NCBI GenBank assembly: GCA_002345675.1
Contig: DDWL01000066.1
Span: 175,094-239,093, forward strand
Direction: 5' to 3'
Length of the DNA: 64,000 nucleotides
Origin: Bacteroidales bacterium UBA2287
Lineage (GTDB): Bacteria > Bacteroidota > Bacteroidia > Bacteroidales > Tenuifilaceae
Shown here: piece after piece, positions 53,705 to 62,309 of the stretch
Position numbering within the stretch: position 1 is the first letter of the stretch
How the letters are laid out: the number at the start of each line of letters is the position of its first letter
Notes under the pieces: model-generated
The model's input: the letters and a program-made list of their open reading frames with translations, nothing else
Told to the model about the DNA's origin: nothing
Database searches by the model: none
Translations under genes and position numbers: made by a program

Positions 53705-55161
53705 TCGAGCCTAAAGTAGTTAATCGATTCTTCAAATTGCTTCGACTGCTCGTTTAGTGCCTCGGCACCTGTTGCAAGCTCTTCGGCTGCCACGGAGTTT
53801 TCTTGGCTTACCAGATTTAACTCCTGAATTGAAATGTTAATCTGATCCATATTAGCCAGTTGCTCCGAGGTAAGCTTAGCAATATCTTGTATTAACTTCG
53901 AGGTTTGATTAACATCGGGAATTAACTTTTGAAGTAGTCGATTCGACTCTTGCGTAGTTTTAACTGTTCGGTTCGAAAGGTAGCTTATGTCGTCGGCGGC
54001 AATTTTACTGCGCTCGGCTAACTTCCGTACCTCCGAAGCAACAACCGAAAATCCTTTGCCGTGCTCACCTGCGCGAGCTGCTTCAACAGCTGCGTTTAGC
54101 GCAAGAATGTTCGTTTGGAATGCAATGTCGCTTATTATTCTAATCTTCTCCGATATTTTTTGAACGGCTGTTTGGCTGTCGCTCGAGGCTTCGCCAATTC
54201 CTTGCATTTTGTCGGCAACACTATTGGTTAACTTTTCGGCATCAATGGCTCCATTTGTAGCCTGATCGATACTCGACGAAATTTCTTCAATAGTCGACGA
54301 AAGCTCTTCAACAGTAGCAGCTTGCTCGCTTGCTCCCGACGCAACATGCTGTGCCCCATTGCTTATTTCGGCACTAGCCGACGATATTTCCTGAGCGCCA
54401 ATTTCAATTCGCTCAATCACATCGTGAAGTTTCTTGCTTACCATGTTAAGGGTTTCCGAAAGTTCTCCAATTTCATCCTTAGTTGTAACGTTTACTTTTG
54501 CTGTTAAATTTCCTTGTGCTACTTCTTGAGCAAAATTTACACACTTTTTAAGAGGGTTTATAATTGAAGTGCTAAACCTTAATACAACAAAGAAAAAAAC
54601 TAGGAAAACAACAGGCGAAAACCAAAACATAGTTTTAACCATTTTCTTTATTTCGGAGTATGCTTCAACAAGGTAAACCTTTGCAACTACATAGTAGTTG
54701 TCGTCGTTGTTTGCTTTTTTATAAAAATAGAAAACGCCTTTCTCGGCATGCTCTTCGCTCGAATTAAATTGAACTTTTCCATTTTCACCCTTTTTTAAGG
54801 CGAACTCATTAAAGTTCGATTGGTCAATAGCGGTGTTAACGCTTAACGGATGAGCAACAAAGCCATTGGTTGGGTTAATTACAAAGAAGTATGCCGAGCC
54901 AATAAACTCTTTTCCCTTAATTTGCTCCTTTAGCGCATTCATAAGCTGGTCTTCGTTGTTGCCATGTTTGGCAATTACATTACTTACAACATCGGACAGT
55001 ATGCTAATATATGCATGCGAGCGCGAGTCAACTTCAGCCTTTATTCTGCTGCTTTCATATAAATATGCTATAAACGCTAGTAAAATAACAAACACAACTG
55101 CAGTAACCGAAATTACTAGGTTCATTCTAGCTCGTATTCTAATTTTATATAGAAAGTTCAT
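53701..55161 (-). CDS. Methyl-accepting chemotaxis protein (Cache-type sensor)
   Basis: 486 residues. Membrane segment ~15-32, periplasmic single-Cache-like sensor (~35-175: GSAYFFVINPTNGFVAHPLS, YYVVAKVYLVEAYSEIKK), second membrane segment (FWFSPVVFLVFFFVVLRF), HAMP and signalling domain (FQTNILALNAAVEAARAGE). Ends NYFRLD. Only 11 bp separate it from the upstream receptor gene 55173-56621, so the two form one unit. Confidence 0.94.
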   Translation of the reverse strand: MNFLYKIRIRARMNLVISVTAVVFVILLAFIAYLYESSRIKAEVDSRSHAYISILSDVVSNVIAKHGNNEDQLMNALKEQIKGKEFIGSAYFFVINPTNGFVAHPLSVNTAIDQSNFNEFALKKGENGKVQFNSSEEHAEKGVFYFYKKANNDDNYYVVAKVYLVEAYSEIKKMVKTMFWFSPVVFLVFFFVVLRFSTSIINPLKKCVNFAQEVAQGNLTAKVNVTTKDEIGELSETLNMVSKKLHDVIERIEIGAQEISSASAEISNGAQHVASGASEQAATVEELSSTIEEISSSIDQATNGAIDAEKLTNSVADKMQGIGEASSDSQTAVQKISEKIRIISDIAFQTNILALNAAVEAARAGEHGKGFSVVASEVRKLAERSKIAADDISYLSNRTVKTTQESNRLLQKLIPDVNQTSKLIQDIAKLTSEQLANMDQINISIQELNLVSQENSVAAEELATGAEALNEQSKQFEESINYFRLD

Positions 55162-55172
55162 ATGGCGAGTTG

Positions 55173-56621
55173 TTATTGTTTAATTTTAAAAAAGTTCATT
55201 AAATCTTCGAATTCCTTCGACTTCTCCGAAAGCGTTTCGGCAGTTGCATTCATTTCTTCGGCAGCCGATGCATTTCCTTGTGTTACAGTATTAAGTTGCT
55301 GAATACCCCCGTTTACCTGCTGAATATTACTCTCAAGGTCAATAATTGCGGCAACAATGTCGTGTATAAGTTCGGTGCTCTTTTTAATTGATGGTAGTAC
55401 TTCCTGCATTTGAAGCCCCGATTCTTCGGTAGCTTTAACAGTTGCTGCCGACAGTTCGTTTATTTCCTGAGCGGCTATTTTACTCCTCTCGGCCAGTCTT
55501 CGAACTTCCGATGCAACAACAGCAAAGCCTCTGCCATGTTCGCCTGCTCTTGCGGCTTCAACTGCAGCGTTTAGGGCTAAAAGGTTTGTTTGAAACGATA
55601 TTTCGCTAATAACTCCAATTTTACCTGCAATTTGCCTTATAGCTTCAATGCTCTCGTTTGCCGAAACCGAAACCCTATCGAGATCGGCCGATGTTAGTTT
55701 TGCAAGTTCCCCTGTTTTACGTGCAACTTGCGAAGCCTCCCTAAATCGTTGGGCGATAAGTTCTACCGACGATGCAAGTTCCTCAACAGTAGCTGCCTGT
55801 CGATTTGCCCCTTCCGATACCGATTGCGAGGAAGTTGAAATTTCGGACCCTGTTGCTAACACCACAGATGCTCCTTCCTTTATGCTGCTAACAACTTCCG
55901 AAAGTTTTGTCGACATGCTATTAATGGCAAGCGAAAGGTCTTCTATTTCATCTTTATGGTCTGACTCCAATGAATTCTCGAGTTTCCCTTCGGTAATCTT
56001 TTTCGATAGGTTTAAAACATCTTTCAACGGAAGGGTTATTGTTCTCGAAAAGAATATAACAAGCGTAATAAACGAAATCATTACTAAAAGCGGAGTTATA
56101 GTAATTATTATTTGTTTTTTTACTATTTCAACCCTTGCATCTTTTTCAGGTACCGCTATAACAACTATTGCGCTTGAGTTTTTTACTGGCTTAAAGTAAA
56201 TATACCAACTTTCTGCAGTAAACTTGTTTTGAATAGATTTGGATGAAAGCAGTGTTTTTCTCGAAACCTCCTTTGCAACGTCCGAATCGGCAACTAACCT
56301 CGAACTATTTGAGTGTATAAGAATATTTCCATCGGTGTTAACCAAAAATGGGTACCCGCTTTTTAAAAAGGTTTTACTCGAAAAATATCCTTTAATACGA
56401 TCCCCATTTGTCAAAAGTAATTCATCCGAGTAATCCTGAGAACTAATCCATTCGGCCAAAAGTGCCGTTTGTTCAGTTATGTGTTTGTCTACATCGTCTT
56501 TTATCCTTTGAACCTGTACCGTATATGTTTTGTAGGCTAACACAAAAATCATAAGTATGGTTAGTGCCGAAACAACAAGTGTTAATCTAGCGCTGAATTT
56601 CAGATTCGATAGGATGTTCAT
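55173..56621 (-). CDS. Methyl-accepting chemotaxis protein (Cache-type sensor)
   Basis: 482 residues. Membrane segment ~12-28, Cache-like periplasmic sensor (~35-175: SGYPFLVNTDGNILIHSNSS, WYIYFKPVKNSSAIVVIAVP), second membrane segment (IIITITPLLVMISFITLVIFF), HAMP, then signalling domain (FQTNLLALNAAVEAARAGE). Same layout as the next gene, so they are probably tandem duplicates with diverged sensors. No CheB-type pentapeptide tail. Confidence 0.94.
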   Translation of the reverse strand: MNILSNLKFSARLTLVVSALTILMIFVLAYKTYTVQVQRIKDDVDKHITEQTALLAEWISSQDYSDELLLTNGDRIKGYFSSKTFLKSGYPFLVNTDGNILIHSNSSRLVADSDVAKEVSRKTLLSSKSIQNKFTAESWYIYFKPVKNSSAIVVIAVPEKDARVEIVKKQIIITITPLLVMISFITLVIFFSRTITLPLKDVLNLSKKITEGKLENSLESDHKDEIEDLSLAINSMSTKLSEVVSSIKEGASVVLATGSEISTSSQSVSEGANRQAATVEELASSVELIAQRFREASQVARKTGELAKLTSADLDRVSVSANESIEAIRQIAGKIGVISEISFQTNLLALNAAVEAARAGEHGRGFAVVASEVRRLAERSKIAAQEINELSAATVKATEESGLQMQEVLPSIKKSTELIHDIVAAIIDLESNIQQVNGGIQQLNTVTQGNASAAEEMNATAETLSEKSKEFEDLMNFFKIKQ

Positions 56622-56857
56622 AATGCAGTATTTTTGGGCAATTTATATAAAAAAGATAAAATAAACGAAAAATGAGTAAACTAAAATGATGAAACTCTTA
56701 ATTTCATTGCTGTACAGTTTATAAATGGGCTTGATGGATTAATTATTTAAAAGATTAATTGCTCCTCAAACCTATACTATTAAAGGGTTTTACGCAGTTG
56801 TTAATATTATGTTGTAATCCTTTGCTGTTATTTCAATAAAATAACTTCCTATATTTC

Positions 56858-56865
56858 TATTTTTG
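56858..56865 (+). promoter_or_regulatory. Candidate -7 element TATTTTTG for mutS
   Basis: Matches TAnnTTTG; about 24-nt leader to the TTG start at 56896. The other DNA between 56622 and 56857 shows no clear feature. Confidence 0.45.
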
Positions 56866-56895
56866 TGAGCAAAACAAACTTTATAAATTCAAATA

Positions 56896-59514
56896 TTGGA
56901 ATCACCACAAAAAAATATTGTTGAAACACCACTAATGAAGCAGTATAACGCTATTAAGAGTTCGCATCCCGATGCAATTCTGCTTTTTCGAGTTGGCGAT
57001 TTCTACGAAACCTTTAGCACCGACGCCATTAAGGCGGCTGAAATATTAGGTATAACCTTAACTCGCAGAGCAAACGGTTCTGCATCGTTTGTCGAATTGG
57101 CTGGGTTTCCGCACCACGCACTCGATACATATTTGCCAAAACTAGTTAGGGCAGGGCAAAGGGTTGCCATTTGTGAGCAGCTCGAGGATCCAAAACTTAC
57201 AAAAAATATTGTAAAACGTGGAATTACCGAACTTGTAACCCCTGGGGTTTCGTTTAACGATAACGTACTGGAGCGTAGAGAGAATAACTTTTTAGCTTGT
57301 GTGCATATCGATAAGCGTTACGCTGGCATTGCTTTTCTCGATGTATCAACTGGCGAGTTTTACACCGCCGAAGGTTCGTACGAGTATATCGATAAGTTGC
57401 TTACCAACTTTAACCCCAAGGAGGTGCTTGTTGAGCGCAGTCATTATAAGGAATTTATCGAAAATTTTGGAACCCGATACTACACTTACAAACTCGACGA
57501 GTGGGCTTTTAACGAGGATGGTGCCAAGGAGAAACTCGTTAGCCATTTTAAAACTCAAAGTCTTAAAGGTTTTGGCGTTTCCGACCTTCGTTTTGGAATT
57601 ATTGCTGCTGGGGCTGCGCTCTACTATCTCGACCTTACTCAGCATCAGCAATCAAGTCACATTGCCTCTATTTCTCGCATCGATGAGGATAAGCATGTTT
57701 GGCTCGATAAGTTTACCGTTCGCAATCTCGAACTTTTCTATTCGCCAAACGAGGGTGCAAAAACCTTAATTGAAATTATCGACCGCACCATTTCGCCAAT
57801 GGGAGCAAGGCTTCTGAAAAAGTGGATGGCGTTACCCCTAAAGGACACAAAGCCTATTACTGAAAGACAAAATGTAGTCGATTTTTACCTTAAAAATCCC
57901 GATGCAGACGAATCGCTTCGCGAAGCAATTCGTGGAATTGGCGATATGGAACGGGTTATCTCAAAAGCTGCCGTTGGTCGCATAAACCCTCGCGAACTGG
58001 TGGCTCTTAAAAACTCGCTGTTTGCGCTGGTTAGCGTAAAAGAGGTTTGCGAGTCGGCCAAGGAGCCAACCCTTCAGCGTATTGGTGAGCAAATTAATCT
58101 TTGCTCGCGCATTCGCGACCGAATCGACAAGGAAATAGTTGCCGACGCACCAACTCAGGTGGCTAAAGGTGGCGTAATTGCTCACGGTGTAAATGCCGAA
58201 CTCGACGAGTTGCGAACTATAATGCGTTCGGGAAAGGATTACCTTCTCGAACTTCAGCAAAGGGAGTCGGAGCGTACAGGTATTACTTCGTTAAAGGTTA
58301 GCTTTAATAACGTTTTTGGTTACTATATCGAAGTTCGAAATACGCATAAGGACAAGGTTCCCCCCGAATGGATTCGTAAGCAAACTCTAACCCAAGCCGA
58401 GCGCTATATTACCGAAGAATTAAAGGAGTACGAATCGAAAATTTTGGGTGCCGAAGAAAAGATTATAGTTATTGAACAGCAACTGTTCGACCAAATTGTT
58501 TTTAGCCTTTCAGAATATATCCAATCCATTCAGCTTAACGCTAGTTTAGTTGCCCAAATCGATTGCCTACTGTCGTTTGCTCTTAGTGCTAAGGATAATA
58601 ATTACTGCAAACCATCAGTAAATACCACCGATGTAATCGACATTCGCAATGGTCGTCACCCAGTAATTGAGCGAATGCTACCACAAGGACAAGAGTATGT
58701 GGCAAATAATGTGCTTCTCGATTCGGCAAGTCAGCAAATTATTATTATTACTGGCCCCAACATGTCGGGAAAATCGGCGCTTCTTCGCCAAACAGCACTT
58801 ATTGTGCTTATGGCACAAATGGGGTCGTTTGTTCCTGCCAGCGACGCAACCATTGGGCTAGTCGATAAAATTTTTACACGTGTTGGTGCTTCCGATAACA
58901 TTTCGCTGGGCGAATCGACTTTTATGGTCGAAATGCAGGAAGCGGCTAGCATTCTTAATAATATTTCGGAGCGAAGCCTTATTCTTCTCGACGAAATTGG
59001 CCGCGGCACTTCAACCTACGACGGTATTTCCATTGCTTGGGCAATGGCCGAGTACATTCACGAAAATGCACATGGGAAAGCAAAAACGCTATTTGCCACC
59101 CATTACCACGAGCTTAACGAAATGGCGGTTACTTTTCCCCGCATAAAGAACTTTAACGTATCAATAAAGGAACTCGATAATAAGGTAATTTTCCTTCGGA
59201 AACTCGTTCCTGGCGGAAGCGAACACAGTTTTGGAATTCATGTTGCACGAATGGCAGGTATGCCTGCAAGTGTTGTTAAACGCGCAAACGAAATTCTTGC
59301 CGAACTCGAAAAGAAACCATCCGACCAGCAACTTTCGCGCCCTGGTGCCGAAATTGGCAAACAGCGTGAGGGTTATCAACTTAGTATCTTTCAACTCGAC
59401 GACCCTGTTCTTACCAGCATTAGGGAGCAACTTAAAAAGCTCGATGTAAATAATTTAACCCCAATCGAAGCCCTTAATAAGCTTAACGACATAAAACGAA
59501 TTACGGGGTTGTAG
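56896..59514 (+). CDS. mutS: DNA mismatch repair protein MutS
   Basis: 872 residues from a TTG start, which keeps the conserved opening ETPLMKQYNAIK; the first ATG (56935) would lose it. Mismatch-recognition motif F-Y-E at 36-38 (GDFYETF), connector and lever domains, then the ATPase domain with Walker A (ITGPNMSGKSALLRQ, ~615-630), SLGESTFMVEM, Walker B (LILLDEIGRGTSTYDG) and ATHYHEL. C-terminal region normal. Recognises mismatches and recruits MutL. Single gene. Confidence 0.97.
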   Translation: MESPQKNIVETPLMKQYNAIKSSHPDAILLFRVGDFYETFSTDAIKAAEILGITLTRRANGSASFVELAGFPHHALDTYLPKLVRAGQRVAICEQLEDPKLTKNIVKRGITELVTPGVSFNDNVLERRENNFLACVHIDKRYAGIAFLDVSTGEFYTAEGSYEYIDKLLTNFNPKEVLVERSHYKEFIENFGTRYYTYKLDEWAFNEDGAKEKLVSHFKTQSLKGFGVSDLRFGIIAAGAALYYLDLTQHQQSSHIASISRIDEDKHVWLDKFTVRNLELFYSPNEGAKTLIEIIDRTISPMGARLLKKWMALPLKDTKPITERQNVVDFYLKNPDADESLREAIRGIGDMERVISKAAVGRINPRELVALKNSLFALVSVKEVCESAKEPTLQRIGEQINLCSRIRDRIDKEIVADAPTQVAKGGVIAHGVNAELDELRTIMRSGKDYLLELQQRESERTGITSLKVSFNNVFGYYIEVRNTHKDKVPPEWIRKQTLTQAERYITEELKEYESKILGAEEKIIVIEQQLFDQIVFSLSEYIQSIQLNASLVAQIDCLLSFALSAKDNNYCKPSVNTTDVIDIRNGRHPVIERMLPQGQEYVANNVLLDSASQQIIIITGPNMSGKSALLRQTALIVLMAQMGSFVPASDATIGLVDKIFTRVGASDNISLGESTFMVEMQEAASILNNISERSLILLDEIGRGTSTYDGISIAWAMAEYIHENAHGKAKTLFATHYHELNEMAVTFPRIKNFNVSIKELDNKVIFLRKLVPGGSEHSFGIHVARMAGMPASVVKRANEILAELEKKPSDQQLSRPGAEIGKQREGYQLSIFQLDDPVLTSIREQLKKLDVNNLTPIEALNKLNDIKRITGL

Positions 59515-60024
59515 CCAATTTTCAAATCATATTTTAAGAAACGGTTTGATTTTGATTTTTTCAATAGCCCACGCCTCGATAGTTATCCATAGTCGTCAGA
59601 CAAACGATAAAGATTTGAAGAACTTTGTTATTTGCTTATGATATGAGAAATTAAGGGGCTGAAGAATTATCAATGCGAAATGGTTTAGAAATACCAAGAT
59701 TGTCGGAATGAGCGATGTGCGGAGGGATGGAAAAACGGCGAGCCAGCAGTTGGGTGAATGGACTATTGAGTAGTTTTTCAGCAAAGGGGCTTTGCCTTCT
59801 TTGCTTGAAAAACGAGCAATAGGTCAGAGCGGGCAGAAGCTTCGTTTTTCCTTGATTCTTTGTTTCCTTTCTCATCAAGGAGAAAGGAAAAAGAAATAAA
59901 ATGAACTCCGGAGTCCTTAATAATTATTGGAACAATAGGCTTGCCACGATAATTATTGGGGCTTGGCTATTGACATACTAATCTTTTCAATTTAGAACTT
60001 AAACAGTTTCTAAAGTTATTTGTT
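59515..60024. other. Gene-free stretch after mutS with degenerate repeats
   Basis: About 510 bp. It contains a GCCTCGATAGTTATCCATAG...GTCAG repeat (59574-59600), a ~280-bp tract (59650-59930) with no convincing gene that looks like a dispersed repeat, and a degenerate GCCACG element with the right end GAACTTAAACAGTTTC (about 59930-60010, copy E5). Confidence 0.5.
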
Positions 60025-60060
60025 CCCCTAAAGAAATTCTCTTTAGGGGTTTTTGTTTTT
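60025..60060 (+). terminator. Strong intrinsic terminator
   Basis: Perfect 9-bp stem CCCCTAAAG (60025-60033) / CTTTAGGGG (60041-60049), 7-nt loop, followed by TTTTTGTTTTT. It lies 510 bp after mutS, so it would end a long mutS 3' tail or an unrecognised transcript. Confidence 0.85.
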
Positions 60061-60233
60061 AGTAAACGTTTGTGTCATAAATTGTAAAATATGTTGATAA
60101 ATAAATTCGTGTATAATTAAACAACAGAAATACAAGTATATATAATTTTCGAAGCAGTTGATAAATATGCTATACAACACTGTTTAAAAACATTTATTTG
60201 TTAATCAGTTGTTCTAATTCGATAATTATGCTT

Positions 60234-60241
60234 TACATTTG
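60234..60241 (+). promoter_or_regulatory. Candidate -7 element TACATTTG for the carboxylase operon
   Basis: Matches TAnnTTTG with TTG 22 bp upstream (60209-60211); ATG at 60266, leader ~18 nt. Confidence 0.55.
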
Positions 60242-60265
60242 TCTCGACTAAATACATGGTAAACT

Positions 60266-61786
60266 ATGATTAAAAAAGTTCTGATTGCAAATCGTGGTGA
60301 AATAGCCGTTAGGGTTATTCGCTCGTGCCGCGAATTAGGTATTGCCACTGTGGCTGTGTATTCCGATGCCGACAGGACCGCAAAGCATGTTCGTTATGCT
60401 GGCGAGGCTTATCATATTGGCCCTTCTCCATCGAAGGAGAGCTATTTAGATGGCGATAAAATAATTGCAACTGCTCTAAAGTGTGGAGCCGATGCCATTC
60501 ACCCGGGTTACGGGTTTCTTTCCGAAAATGCCGAATTTGCACAAAAGTGTATTAATGCTGGGCTTATTTTCATTGGTCCCGATCCGCAGGCCATAATCTC
60601 AATGGGCGACAAAATAACTGCCCGTTCAACAATGATTAATGCCGGGGTTCCAGTGGTTCCGGGAACAAAGGAGCGTGTCGATAGCCCCGAAAGCATTCAA
60701 AAGGTGCTTAACGAAATTGGATTGCCTCTTATAGTTAAAGCCTCGGCTGGTGGTGGCGGTAAGGGAATGCGACTTGTTCGTAAAGCCGAAGACCTTGCCA
60801 ATGCTGTATCGCTTGCCAGCTCCGAAGCACTTTCGGCCTTTGGCGACGATACGGTTTACATCGAAAAGTATATCGAATCGCCTCACCATATCGAATTCCA
60901 AATTATTGCCGATAGGCACGGAAAAGTTGCCCACCTTTTCGAAAGGGAATGCTCCATTCAGCGCCGTCACCAAAAGGTTGTTGAGGAAACTCCTTCGCCT
61001 TTTATTACCCCCCAACTTCGCAACGAAATGGCGGCAGCAGCCATTGCAGCTGCTAAGGCGGTCGATTATGTTGGTGCTGGCACAATCGAGTTTTTGGTCG
61101 ATGCCAACCGAAACTTCTACTTCCTCGAAATGAACACGCGCCTTCAGGTTGAACACCCAATAACTGAAAGGGTTACGGGCATCGACTTGGTTAAGGAGCA
61201 GCTGCTAATAGCTTCGGGATTTCCGTTATCGTTTAAGCAAGAGGAGGTTTCTCAGTATGGTCATGCCATTGAGTGCCGTATTTCGGCCGAAGATCCATCG
61301 AACAATTTTATGCCTTCCCCAGGTATTGTAAGGCACGTTAGCGAGCCCAACGGGCTAGGTATACGTACCGATGGTTATGTTTACGAAGGTTTCGAAATCC
61401 CTATGTACTACGATCCCCTGATTACCAAACTAATTGCTTGGGGAAGAACGAGGGAGGAAGCCATCGATCGTATGAAACGGGCTCTTTACGAATTTAAAAT
61501 TACTGGAATTAAAACGTCTATAAAATTTCTCGAGCGAATTATGGATAATGCCGAGTTTCGCTCTGGGATTTACGATACCCATTTTATCGAGCGTCACTTA
61601 CCCTCGCTTCTCGAGGAGGCAAATCATAATCGTGTCGAATATGTCGATATGGCAATAATTGCAACTTATCTCGACTACCTTTCGAAAATTGAAAAGTTTG
61701 CCATGAACGACTTTCTTGCTACTCGTAGCAGTAATGGCGATAAGTGGAAGGACTACGGAAAGAAAAAAAATCTTCAACGAATTTAA
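60266..61786 (+). CDS. Biotin carboxylase subunit of an acyl-CoA carboxylase
   Basis: 506 residues. N-terminal MIKKVLIANRGEIAVRVIRS, HPGYGFLSENAEFA, ATP-grasp loop KASAGGGGKGMRLV, catalytic EMNTRLQVEHPITE and C-terminal CRISAEDP. It carboxylates biotin on the carrier protein using ATP and bicarbonate. First of three tightly packed genes (6-bp gap). Length and partners point to a propionyl/acetyl-CoA-type carboxylase, not pyruvate carboxylase. Confidence 0.96.
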   Translation: MIKKVLIANRGEIAVRVIRSCRELGIATVAVYSDADRTAKHVRYAGEAYHIGPSPSKESYLDGDKIIATALKCGADAIHPGYGFLSENAEFAQKCINAGLIFIGPDPQAIISMGDKITARSTMINAGVPVVPGTKERVDSPESIQKVLNEIGLPLIVKASAGGGGKGMRLVRKAEDLANAVSLASSEALSAFGDDTVYIEKYIESPHHIEFQIIADRHGKVAHLFERECSIQRRHQKVVEETPSPFITPQLRNEMAAAAIAAAKAVDYVGAGTIEFLVDANRNFYFLEMNTRLQVEHPITERVTGIDLVKEQLLIASGFPLSFKQEEVSQYGHAIECRISAEDPSNNFMPSPGIVRHVSEPNGLGIRTDGYVYEGFEIPMYYDPLITKLIAWGRTREEAIDRMKRALYEFKITGIKTSIKFLERIMDNAEFRSGIYDTHFIERHLPSLLEEANHNRVEYVDMAIIATYLDYLSKIEKFAMNDFLATRSSNGDKWKDYGKKKNLQRI

Positions 61787-61792
61787 CCCCGA

Positions 61793-62302
61793 ATGGCACT
61801 AGACATAAAGATTGGCGAGAGAACCGCCACGATTCGCCTTGTTAGTAAGGATGGATTGAAGGCAACTATCGATATTGACGGAAAACTTTTTGAGGTTGAC
61901 GTTGTTATGGTTGAAGAGGGCGTTTATTCAATCATCCACAATGGCAAGTCGTACAATATCGAAATGATTCCTGGCGATGGCCCTAAAAACTACTTTGTAA
62001 ATACGTATTATACTTCTCACGAGGTTGAAATTATCGACGCTCAAAGCCGTTACCTGAAAAATCGGAAGGGCGACTCGGATGGTGTTGGCGATAAGTTGAT
62101 TACAACTCCAATGCCTGGAAAGGTTGTGCGAATTCCTGTTAAGGAGGGCGATTTAGTTGGCAAGGGCGATACGGTAATAGTTATTTCGGCAATGAAAATG
62201 GAGAGCGAGTACAAGTCGCCTGTCGATGGTGTTATTAAACGTGTATATGTTCAAGAAGGTCAGGCTATTAACGGCAATCAACCCTTGGTTGAAATAGAAT
62301 AG
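61793..62302 (+). CDS. Biotin carboxyl carrier protein subunit
   Basis: 169 residues. The C-terminal biotinyl domain has the target lysine at 135 (ISAMKMESEYKSP) within TPMPGKVVRIPVKEGD and VQEGQAINGNQPL. An N-terminal ~90-residue beta domain probably contacts the other subunits (BT-like). Carries carboxybiotin between the two enzymes. Adjacent to both partner genes. Confidence 0.95.
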   Translation: MALDIKIGERTATIRLVSKDGLKATIDIDGKLFEVDVVMVEEGVYSIIHNGKSYNIEMIPGDGPKNYFVNTYYTSHEVEIIDAQSRYLKNRKGDSDGVGDKLITTPMPGKVVRIPVKEGDLVGKGDTVIVISAMKMESEYKSPVDGVIKRVYVQEGQAINGNQPLVEIE

Positions 62303-62309
62303 AGTGAAA

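Noticed and set aside
59596..59878. Possible 62- and 75-residue genes on the minus strand after mutS
   Set aside because: Low-complexity basic translations without a start context. The DNA looks like a dispersed repeat.
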